This document shows positions 27,230-33,646 of a stretch of DNA of 64,000 bases, one piece after another (position 1 is the stretch's first letter; each line of letters begins with the position of its first letter). Location of the stretch: assembly GCF_001026695.1 (NCBI RefSeq), contig NZ_LDNB01000015.1:1-64000 (forward strand), in the 5' to 3' direction. The position numbers were made by a program, and so were the translations under genes. This DNA is from Neobacillus vireti (lineage in GTDB: Bacteria; Bacillota; Bacilli; Bacillales; Cytobacillaceae). The notes below the pieces were generated by a model. It did no database searches. It saw only the letters and a program-made list of their open reading frames with translations, and was not told the DNA's origin.

Positions 27230-27589
27230 ATTAATCTTCCAGAAATTAACAGATTGTATAAAAGTTTGATAAATCAATTGCAATATGAAGCTCAATCAAA
27301 GCATTATTTCCGAGATTTTGAGATTTTGTATTATGACCAAGAAATAATTTTTGGTATTCTTGGAAAACAAGATTATTGGTTTTCAAAGGATATAGATGTG
27401 ATTAATGCAGACGGTGACACTTATGGTCGAATATCGTGGAGATACAAAAAGAAACCTTATCCGTTCCAAAAAGGATGGAAAAACATCCATAACTTAAAAA
27501 ATGAGTTCAACATTTCCAATGCTAAACCAACAAACGATTTAATGGAAATTTTATTTGAATTAAATCAGTTTATTAAAAAAGAATTATAG
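27230..27589 (+). CDS. Hypothetical protein, about 119 residues, probable non-ATG start
   Basis: A soluble protein with tryptophan- and tyrosine-rich beta segments (FGILGKQDYWFSKDIDV, TYGRISWRYKKKPYP) and a C-terminal helix. The only ribosome binding site, AGAGGTG at 27216-27222, is 7 nt before an in-frame ATT at 27230, so a rare ATT start giving INLPEINRLYKSL is likely. TTG at 27254 is the alternative. It is followed by a strong terminator. No family is recognised. Confidence 0.5.
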   Translation: MNLPEINRLYKSLINQLQYEAQSKHYFRDFEILYYDQEIIFGILGKQDYWFSKDIDVINADGDTYGRISWRYKKKPYPFQKGWKNIHNLKNEFNISNAKPTNDLMEILFELNQFIKKEL

Positions 27590-27729
27590 ATTGGATGTCG
27601 TCGTATTTGTTTAGATACGGCGACTTTTTTATGCTCCTTGGCATCAGCGGTTTCGCCAAACCGGTCAGTAGCCAACGCGGATGGATTTTTATTATTTTTT
27701 AGCCATTCCAAAGCTTCAAATGTATTCAT
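27565..27729 (-). CDS. Possible 54-residue ORF, perhaps a truncated gene
   Basis: An ATG at 27729 with CAAAGGAG upstream opens MNTFEALEWLKNNKNPSAL and continues through the terminator at 27597-27630 into the 3' end of the gene on the other strand. The good ribosome binding site suggests a real 5' end. Overlap with a terminator suggests the original 3' end has been lost. The rest of 27730-27943 has no gene. Confidence 0.3.
   Translation of the reverse strand: MNTFEALEWLKNNKNPSALATDRFGETADAKEHKKVAVSKQIRRHPIYNSFLIN
27597..27630 (+). terminator. Rho-independent terminator
   Basis: GTCGTCGTAT pairs with ATACGGCGAC and is followed by six T, 8 nt past the stop of 27230-27589. Confidence 0.85.
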
Positions 27730-27943
27730 CGAATTTACTCCTTTGATTACTAGATTTAATTTTTATGATAATTTTAATGTCCATTAAAATAAGTGACGAA
27801 ATAAGCAAATTAGTATCTTCTTATATTTTCTTTATATACATAAAGTCCCCAAAGTGGCAAATTTTTATCAAAAAATTCTAAATTAGAGATGATACATAAA
27901 GGGAATAATAATACTTAGCAACAATTGGAGGTGATGATGCAAC

Positions 27944-28744
27944 TTGAAAACACTTGCCATATTAGCTCTGTTGTTTGTTGAATTATTTTCCCTAGAATAT
28001 TCAGTAAAGGCTGCCGTTCAATTAAAAACAGAAGATGTTTTATTCATTGAAGTACAGCGTTTATCTGGAGGATCACGCATATTTAGAGAAAATGATGGAT
28101 ATGAAGAGCCCGTAGTTAGAAAAGTTGGTAATTGGATTAACGAAGCGATACCTGTAGAAGATACTGCCAATAACAAAATCAAAAGTCCAGTCGTTTTGAA
28201 ATTAAATATGAAAAATGGAGAGGTCGTAGTAATAAGACCGGCATATAATTGTTCCAAAAAAAACCAAACAAATATCTGCACATTAGCAAATGAAGAAGTA
28301 ATCTACACCCAAAATAACAAAAGCACCCGATTGAAATCAGTAGCCCTATTCGACTGGATCCTGGCTGGATGGAAATATGAAAATGTAGAACCTCCCAAGG
28401 ATTCGGAACCATTAATAATCAATGATATCCTAATGGTTTTGTTAAATGATGAAATAGAAAAAGCGGTTAGCGATTATTACTCAAAATATTTAACTGAATC
28501 ACCGACAGTTTATTCGTACATGGTTGATATTGTTGATGTAAAAAGAGTTGGTGTATTTCGCACCTTTCGCTTTTTAATCATATTGGAAACTACACCGGTC
28601 GTAGGACCTCACATATCCGTTGGAAAAGACAGGTTAATATTTGAAATAGCCCCTCCGGTTCCTGGTAAAGTCAAACTAAAGAAATATGAACATCTTGAAA
28701 CACATGAACTTCCTCCAAATTGGCAACACATCATTAAACAATAA
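27944..28744 (+). CDS. Exported protein with a C-terminal DUF3888-like domain
   Basis: A 266-residue secreted protein. It starts at TTG 27944 with GGAGGTGATG upstream. The signal peptide (residues about 1-23) ends near VKAA. The first domain (residues 25-140) is beta-rich and contains RPAYNCSK and TNICTLA, possibly a disulfide pair. The second (about 155-266) has the order typical of DUF3888: LIINDILMVLLNDEIEKAV, DYYSKYLTESPTVY, a beta sheet, then VGPHISVGKDRLIFEI. Function is unknown. It begins a cluster of three exported proteins. Confidence 0.7.
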   Translation: MKTLAILALLFVELFSLEYSVKAAVQLKTEDVLFIEVQRLSGGSRIFRENDGYEEPVVRKVGNWINEAIPVEDTANNKIKSPVVLKLNMKNGEVVVIRPAYNCSKKNQTNICTLANEEVIYTQNNKSTRLKSVALFDWILAGWKYENVEPPKDSEPLIINDILMVLLNDEIEKAVSDYYSKYLTESPTVYSYMVDIVDVKRVGVFRTFRFLIILETTPVVGPHISVGKDRLIFEIAPPVPGKVKLKKYEHLETHELPPNWQHIIKQ

Positions 28745-28824
28745 AATGAAGGCTAAGCGCAGGTTGCAGAGCTTTATTTATTTTTTCAATTAAAGGGAAT
28801 AATAAGTAAGGAGGTGGAAGTTCT

Positions 28825-29529
28825 TTGATCAAAAGTATGTCCATTTTAATCTTTTATCTTATGATGTTTTTTGCAATGTCTTTTGAAAATGCCTACGCTG
28901 CTGAGCGCGTGGTTGTAAATAGCCTTCATACCGATAGGTGGTATAATAATGTTTATTTGATGGCGGATAAAATTGATTGGATGACTTTTCGTAATTTTAC
29001 GGTCCAGGTAGGTGACAAAGGAGAGGATCTTTATCACTTTCCTAAATGGGAAAGTGGAAAATATGATACTTATCTATTCCGGGATGATTTGGATGGCAAT
29101 AAATTAACAGATGTCATAATTGTATTAGATAATTTCCAAGATCCAATTCACATCTTAAACCAAGTATTGGAACCTTATTCAGTTTATAAGGAAGTTCCTG
29201 TAGAACCGGTTAATGACGCTGTTAAAAGACTTGTGAGGATGAAAAAAGAAGGTAACATTGTAACCATTAAGACAAAGCAAAAAACTTATAAAGTAAACGT
29301 CAAACCTTTTCATTATACAACCGCCAAACCATCTTCAACGAAAGTATATATTGATCTTGATGAAACCGATTATACTGTTTTGAATCATAAACTTATTGCA
29401 GAGGCTCCTGTTTTAATCACTATTGGAGGAGGTATTGGCTATTTGAAATTTACTTACGGCTGGAATGGAAGTCGTTATGAAGTAAAATCAGTTAGTTTTA
29501 AGCAAGACATTCCAAAACAATATGATTAA
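28825..29529 (+). CDS. Exported protein, function unknown
   Basis: A 234-residue protein that starts at TTG 28825 with AAGGAGGTGG 7 nt upstream. A signal peptide ends near AYAAER. The mature part is beta-rich and has LFRDDLDGNKLTDVIIVLD, which resembles FG-GAP/VCBS-like acidic loops of surface proteins. That is only a visual match. It follows the DUF3888-like gene by 80 nt and precedes a terminator. Confidence 0.65.
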   Translation: MIKSMSILIFYLMMFFAMSFENAYAAERVVVNSLHTDRWYNNVYLMADKIDWMTFRNFTVQVGDKGEDLYHFPKWESGKYDTYLFRDDLDGNKLTDVIIVLDNFQDPIHILNQVLEPYSVYKEVPVEPVNDAVKRLVRMKKEGNIVTIKTKQKTYKVNVKPFHYTTAKPSSTKVYIDLDETDYTVLNHKLIAEAPVLITIGGGIGYLKFTYGWNGSRYEVKSVSFKQDIPKQYD

Positions 29530-29556
29530 AGAGATTGGATTTCCAATCTCTTTTTT
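29528..29556 (+). terminator. Rho-independent terminator
   Basis: AAGAGATTGGA and TCCAATCTCTT form the stem, followed by T. It overlaps the end of 28825-29529. Confidence 0.85.
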
Positions 29557-29560
29557 ATAC

Positions 29561-30048
29561 CTAATTTCCGGTAAATAAAAATGTTTCTTTTAACGGTCTG
29601 CCTGGGTTTTCTTTTTGGGTCCAAACAATTTCAACTTCTAATTCTGTTGCCTTTTCTGCTAAAAGGAAATTTTGAAATACATATGGCGTCTTTTCATTTA
29701 ATTGTTTTGCTAAAGCTATTGCTTGCTCATGGCTATTTTGTTTGCTTGCCCATCGGGACATCCAAAAAGAGAATATTTTGTTTTCGAATCAGGCTCATTT
29801 CGATACATATTAATTTTGACTGAAGCTATTTCATCTCCAAGGTTATCAACCTTTAATGAATATGTGTGAAATTTGCCTTTTTCGGATATAACGGAATTTT
29901 CAGATTCCATTGCTTTTCCAACCTGTACTGACCACTGGTCACTTGTTTGTTTAGTTGGTAAGTGATCAAATGTTAACGCATGCGCATGAAGCGATGGTCC
30001 AACATACAAAAAGAATAGAAAGGAAAAAGCAATTAACCATTTTTTCAT
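29561..30048 (-). pseudogene. Frameshifted exported protein
   Basis: The gene starts at 30048 with a signal peptide ending LHAHA and runs in one frame to KINMYRNEPDSKTKYSLF. There the frame goes to a stop at 29716, but the other frame continues MSRWASKQNSHEQAIALAKQ to a stop at 29561. Adding one T to the T5 run (29764-29768 on the plus strand) would restore YSLFWMSRWASKQ. It therefore looks like a one-base deletion in a homopolymer. It may also be a sequencing error. A ribosomal shift is less likely. Function unknown, but the two parts clearly belong together. Confidence 0.7.
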
Positions 30049-30339
30049 TTGTCCACCTCCTTCTCCAATAGTTTCTCCTCAAGGAGGGAAAAATACTAAT
30101 GGGTGATAATTAATGAAAATAAAAATATCAATTCTTGGGGATATCGGATAAAAGATTTAAAATTGAAGAGCCAGCCAGTTAAACATCGGGGAATCCGGCT
30201 TTAGGGATTCACAACAAAAAAGCCCTACTCCTAGTTGAGAGGGACATTTTGAAATATCCTTAGGCGCTTTTTTGCCTAAGACAATTGCGTTGAAGCAGCT
30301 AATGTTCAGGAGAAATCAATGGGTATAAAAAAGACGCCA
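30049..30339. other. Intergenic region with hairpins
   Basis: No gene is seen. CTTAGGC/GCCTAAG (30258-30279) forms a small hairpin. At the right end a short GC-rich hairpin followed on the minus strand by T6 ends the gene 30340-30705. Confidence 0.35.
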
Positions 30340-30705
30340 TTAAATAGCGCCCAACTGGTCCCCTTCATCTAGGTCCCAACGTTTCTTCATATCTTCAAAA
30401 AATTTAAATTTGGGATTCTCTATCGGTAATCCATCCAAAAACCAATCGAATATCAAGTCAATATTTGGTGCATTGTCAAAAACATCGTCCCAAAACCACT
30501 CATCATCAAAGCCCTCTAAATTCCTCCTCATAAAATCAGAGATGTTATGAAGAACTTTCTCATATTCCATGCTTTCATCTCCGGGAATAATCCCTTTCTG
30601 GAATTCAATTAAATACTGAGCCAAGATTCCTTCGTATCCTTGCTTTTTTTGTTGAAAAGTTAAAGTGTCGAGAAAAGCCAATACCTCATATTTTCTAACT
30701 TCCAT
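30340..30705 (-). CDS. Hypothetical acidic protein, 121 residues
   Basis: A soluble protein with helical first half (LAFLDTLTFQQKKQGYE) and an acidic, tryptophan-rich second half (GFDDEWFWDDVFDNAP). The ATG at 30705 has GGAGGGA upstream. A start at 30732 would overlap that site. No family is recognised. The composition is again like immunity or anti-host factors, without proof. Confidence 0.55.
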   Translation of the reverse strand: MEVRKYEVLAFLDTLTFQQKKQGYEGILAQYLIEFQKGIIPGDESMEYEKVLHNISDFMRRNLEGFDDEWFWDDVFDNAPNIDLIFDWFLDGLPIENPKFKFFEDMKKRWDLDEGDQLGAI

Positions 30706-30825
30706 CGCTATCCCTCCAGCATATTTTTTCATCAGTTATTTCCATATTTACCTTAATTAATCACGAGAGATTGGATAACTTAAAAGCGTCATCAACTGGC
30801 GCTCTTAGAGTGATACCTTTTATTA

Positions 30826-31142
30826 TTAATCGACAACAGTTACGCCGACGATTTTATCGAATGCCAGCCGCTCAAATTCACCCGGCTTAACTTCCACACA
30901 CAACTGCTTCGTTAACGGGTCGACGTAATGTACATTACCCGTTATTTGCTCCGTAAAGCCGTCATCCCAGACGGATAGATTTACCGCCAAATGATACTCC
31001 AATGCATAAGCAATGCGCAGGTCGTCAATCAACGGCTTTGCCAACCGCTGCTGACCTTAAACATCTCGCGTGTCAGGGCAAATCCTTCCGGCATAAATGA
31101 TGCTGGCTGCCATTTAATTTTTCCGCGGTCGCGTATTTTCAT
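30826..31142 (-). pseudogene. YolD-like protein, frameshifted
   Basis: The first part, from ATG 31142 with GAGGAG upstream, reads MKIRDRGKIKWQPASFMPEG, the typical start of YolD-family proteins (PF08863), and stops after about 37 codons. In the next frame RLAKPLIDD and LRIAYALEYHLAVNL continue to the family's C-terminal half, ending at 30826. A one-base shift near 31050-31065 separates the two, and a few residues between LIDD and LRIAYAL seem missing. YolD proteins are often linked to UvrX-type repair polymerases in phages and islands. None is seen here. Confidence 0.75.
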
Positions 31143-31222
31143 CTCGGTCATCTCCTCGATATTATTATACGCAAACTGACGTTCTTGATGATAACGAAAA
31201 AATTTAGCTGTTTACTAAAAAT

Positions 31223-31245
31223 AAAAAACGCCCTTTACTGGGCGT
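31223..31245 (-). terminator. Rho-independent terminator
   Basis: ACGCCC (31228-31233) pairs with GGGCGT (31240-31245) and six T follow on the minus strand. It ends the gene 31282-31527. Confidence 0.8.
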
Positions 31246-31281
31246 CTGCTAATCCTGTTATATATGGAAGACGATGCAGTT

Positions 31282-31527
31282 TTACAGACCGGGCGCATTC
31301 TTAAAATGAAGGTGGATCTCCTGTTGAACGGCTTTTTTCATTTCCATTTCCGTGTAGAACTGGTTTTTCCCTACTAAATCCAGTAAAAATACGTCATCCT
31401 CCGTTTGTATTTGAAAGCGGTCGTTGGTTTTAGCAAACCATGAAACCAAAAAATCAAAAGCAGATAGCATTCCGTAGACTTGATACGTATCTTCGAATGG
31501 TCGGATTCGATTAATCATAATTTTCAT
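31282..31527 (-). CDS. Hypothetical protein, 81 residues
   Basis: A soluble protein with beta segments (FQIQTEDDVFLLDLVG) and a C-terminal helix (EMKKAVQQEIHLHF). The ribosome binding site is weak (TAGGAAT). A terminator follows. No family is recognised, so it is a modest candidate. Confidence 0.45.
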   Translation of the reverse strand: MKIMINRIRPFEDTYQVYGMLSAFDFLVSWFAKTNDRFQIQTEDDVFLLDLVGKNQFYTEMEMKKAVQQEIHLHFKNAPGL

Positions 31528-31602
31528 ATTCCTAGTTTTCCCATTTTCCTAAAAATAAAATCACTGCCGTAATCCTCAGCTCATAGAAAAAGCTAACAGA
31601 TT

Positions 31603-32175
31603 CTATTTTCCCTGTGCTATTTCTTCCTTTTTAACAAGGTACATTTTGAACATAATTTTGAGGTTTTCATCAGATTTAAGAATTTCTTTTGTTTTTTCGA
31701 TCCCGTGATATTTTCGGAGGTGGTCAACAAATTTAGAATAATTTGTCCACTCACGACACAATGGGCAAGGGGCAATATTACCAATTTTAAAAGCATTAAG
31801 GTTGGATCTAGCTTTCTTTTCTTTTTTTATTATTTCTGAAGGCTCTTCAATTGCGTTAGCCGTTTTATTTTCCTTTTGCCCAGAACCATCAATTTGTTTT
31901 TGCTTTAATGATGTTTCGGTTTCATCATGCGGTTGCTGTACACATTCATTTGATACGGTGCCTCCATTTTTTTGTTCTTCAATTATTTCCTCAGAGGCTG
32001 ACTGTCGAAGTTGCTCCATATAAAAAGTGAGAGCCTCAGTAATAGTTAAACCCAATCCTTCTACATAATTTTTGAACCAAGTGTGAAGGTCAGGGTCTAG
32101 CCTAAATTCAATGCGGGCATCCTTCCGCTTAAGTTTTTTCTTCCTTTTAGCAAACTCCTCCAAATCAATTTTCAT
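31603..32175 (-). CDS. Ribbon-helix-helix protein fused to a C2H2 zinc finger
   Basis: A 190-residue predicted DNA-binding protein. Residues 15-57 (ARIEFRLDPDLHTWFKNYVE, LGLTITEALTFYMEQL) form a ribbon-helix-helix domain. A charged linker of about 70 residues follows. Residues 137-157 form a zinc finger with Cys137, Cys140, His152 and His157 (CPLCREW, DHLRKYH), spaced C-x2-C-x11-H-x4-H. RHH proteins act as repressors or partition/mobilisation factors. C2H2 fingers are rare in bacteria. The gene is directly downstream of the motif-rich region 32221-32640, a natural place for its operator or a centromere-like site. AAGGAAGG lies about 12 nt before the ATG. It is paralogous in its RHH part to the 54-residue protein at 36812. 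Confidence 0.75.
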   Translation of the reverse strand: MKIDLEEFAKRKKKLKRKDARIEFRLDPDLHTWFKNYVEGLGLTITEALTFYMEQLRQSASEEIIEEQKNGGTVSNECVQQPHDETETSLKQKQIDGSGQKENKTANAIEEPSEIIKKEKKARSNLNAFKIGNIAPCPLCREWTNYSKFVDHLRKYHGIEKTKEILKSDENLKIMFKMYLVKKEEIAQGK

Positions 32176-32220
32176 TTTCTGGCTGCCTTCCTTTCCGGCA
32201 ATATGTAAGGGATAATCACC

Positions 32221-32640
32221 GTATATTAGTTATACTTAATGTTCCACATGTATGTGTGAATTATTCAGAGGGGCTTTATACTGCACCATGTACGGCTTGA
32301 TATATGTACACTACATTGGTATATAAACCGTTACCTTATCCGTACAGTATGTAAGTGTAATTTGTCATACTAGACGCACACACACTTGTACGTTAGTATC
32401 CCCGTAATACAATACCACCAAATGTGTGTATGTGCTTATGTATTTTCGGTAGTTAAGAATTTCGTTACTCTTGTCCATATGGTAATAGAGGGCAATATGC
32501 CGTACGAAGCGTTATACTTGCTTACCATGCACATATGTATGGATTTAATAGGGTACATAAATACCAACATATGTGTAGTTGTTCTGTGTGTACATTATAC
32601 TCCATCGTATGTGTGAAAATCATTTAGGGTCTCCGTTGCC
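32221..32640. promoter_or_regulatory. Motif-rich non-coding region: candidate operator, centromere or origin
   Basis: TTATACT occurs four times in the same direction (32230, 32276, 32512, 32595). TATGTGTGAA occurs at 32251 and 32608. The palindrome ACATATGT occurs at 32531 and 32567, CCATATGG at 32475. GTAC, TGTGTG and CACACA steps are frequent. Three of the TTATACT copies are followed within 5-16 nt by a TATG-containing block. A plus-strand open frame (32386-32616) is only a by-product of this composition. The region lies upstream of the RHH/zinc-finger gene. Base composition and word use differ sharply from all DNA around it. Confidence 0.5.
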
Positions 32641-32689
32641 ATCCTATTTGCAGTTCAGCCGTGTGGACATGTCGATTTTCACAAAAAAA

Positions 32690-32716
32690 CCATCGTAAGT
32701 AAAACGATGGCTTTTT
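32690..32716 (-). terminator. Terminator of the HTH gene 32721-33023, probably bidirectional
   Basis: CCATCG (32690-32695) pairs with CGATGG (32704-32709). A7 and T6 runs flank the stem on both sides. Confidence 0.8.
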
Positions 32717-32720
32717 TGTA

Positions 32721-33023
32721 TTAAAATTGATTTTGGAATTTATCATCGTCTGCCAATTTTTCGATATCTTTTTTGTACATCCATTTTTTTAATTCGTAGC
32801 CGGTAACTTTGTGCCGGGATGGATCCATGCTTGGTAAACGACCTTGTTTTTTTAGCCCCTTATTAAACCACTCGCGAACTACCTTAGGTGATTTATGGAA
32901 TAGTTCAGCAATAGTCTTTGGAGTGTATATTGTTTTGTCATCAATGGTAAAATAATAACTTGGGATGACAAGTCCCTTCAATTTTAATTCGTTTAACTTT
33001 TGATTAAAAATTTCAAAGTTCAT
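32721..33023 (-). CDS. Excisionase-like HTH protein 1
   Basis: A 100-residue DNA-binding protein. After YYFTIDDKTIYTP comes a MerR/excisionase-type winged HTH (TIAELFHKSPKVVREWFNKG) and a C-terminal YELKKWMYKKD. It shares the pattern (I/V)DD-x3-(L/Y)TP-x2-I with the proteins at 33256 and 36392, so the three are paralogues. Such proteins usually bend DNA for excision or act as repressors. It follows a region with repeated CACAAA boxes, its probable operator. AGAGGG stands before the ATG. Confidence 0.75.
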   Translation of the reverse strand: MNFEIFNQKLNELKLKGLVIPSYYFTIDDKTIYTPKTIAELFHKSPKVVREWFNKGLKKQGRLPSMDPSRHKVTGYELKKWMYKKDIEKLADDDKFQNQF

Positions 33024-33067
33024 TTTAGCCCTCTTTAATTATTTATATATTCGTAACACCTGTTTAT

Positions 33068-33126
33068 CACAAAAGACCACAAATACCACAAACACACTTT
33101 TGACAATAAACACAACTAGTCACAAA
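33068..33126. promoter_or_regulatory. CACAAA repeat cluster, probable operator or recombination arm sites
   Basis: CACAAA or CACAAC occurs at 33068, 33078, 33087, 33111 and 33121, that is, at steps of 10, 9, 24 and 10 bp, close to one helix turn. It lies upstream of the HTH gene 32721. Further copies in the opposite sense (TTTGTAGTG, ATTGTGTTTG) lie near 33175-33190. Confidence 0.5.
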
Positions 33127-33212
33127 ACAAAAATAGCGCTTTCCCACACATAACTTGTTGGGTTTATTGTGAAAATTGTGTTTGTAGTGTTCGCCTATTT
33201 TTTGGCAACGAA

Positions 33213-33247
33213 AAACCTGCACAGCAATTATTGCCGTGCAGGTTTTT
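33213..33247 (-). terminator. Terminator of the HTH gene 33256-33516, bidirectional
   Basis: AACCTGCACGGCAAT pairs with ATTGCTGTGCAGGTT, with T5-T6 on either side. It lies 10 nt past the stop. Confidence 0.85.
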
Positions 33248-33255
33248 TATTTAAA

Positions 33256-33516
33256 TCAAACGGGTAATTTTTTTTTATCTTTTTGGAAAAGAAATCTCTT
33301 TAATTCAATCCCAATAATTGTGTAATGTGCAAAACCTTTTGCGGGTAGTTTTCCGCTCCTTATCCATCTTCTAACTGTTTCTTCGTGCACTCCGACAATC
33401 CCACTGATTTCATTAGGGGTTAATAGCTGCTGGTCATCAATAGTATGATAATATTCAGGTAACTCTCCCATTGTCCCGATTGATTTTGCTTTTTTTACAT
33501 ATTCATCGTATGTCAT
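33256..33516 (-). CDS. Excisionase-like HTH protein 2
   Basis: An 86-residue protein with YYHTIDDQQLLTP, the HTH EISGIVGVHEETVRRWIRSG and a C-terminal ELKRFLFQKDKKK. The start is placed at ATG 33516 with AGGGG about 8 nt upstream. A longer frame from 33657 would add 47 hydrophobic residues unrelated to the paralogues. It follows the large recombinase gene by 130 nt, in the same direction, as expected for a recombination directionality factor or regulator. Confidence 0.75.
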   Translation of the reverse strand: MTYDEYVKKAKSIGTMGELPEYYHTIDDQQLLTPNEISGIVGVHEETVRRWIRSGKLPAKGFAHYTIIGIELKRFLFQKDKKKLPV

Positions 33517-33646
33517 TTTCATTTCCCCTGACTGTTTTTTTAACGATAATAATAGTATTACGCAGCAAAATATAAAAATATGAGGTAAACCATGAATTAA
33601 ATCAGGCTTACCCCCAATTAAAATGTCCAAAATCTCTGGCGCTGTA

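Noticed and set aside
29561-29761. Programmed ribosomal frameshift
   Set aside because: The T5 run could allow slippage, but no stimulatory structure or upstream element is evident and a simple one-base loss explains it.
32386-32616. Plus-strand 76-codon frame
   Set aside because: The protein is cysteine- and methionine-rich nonsense from TGTGT-type DNA, and no ribosome binding site is present.
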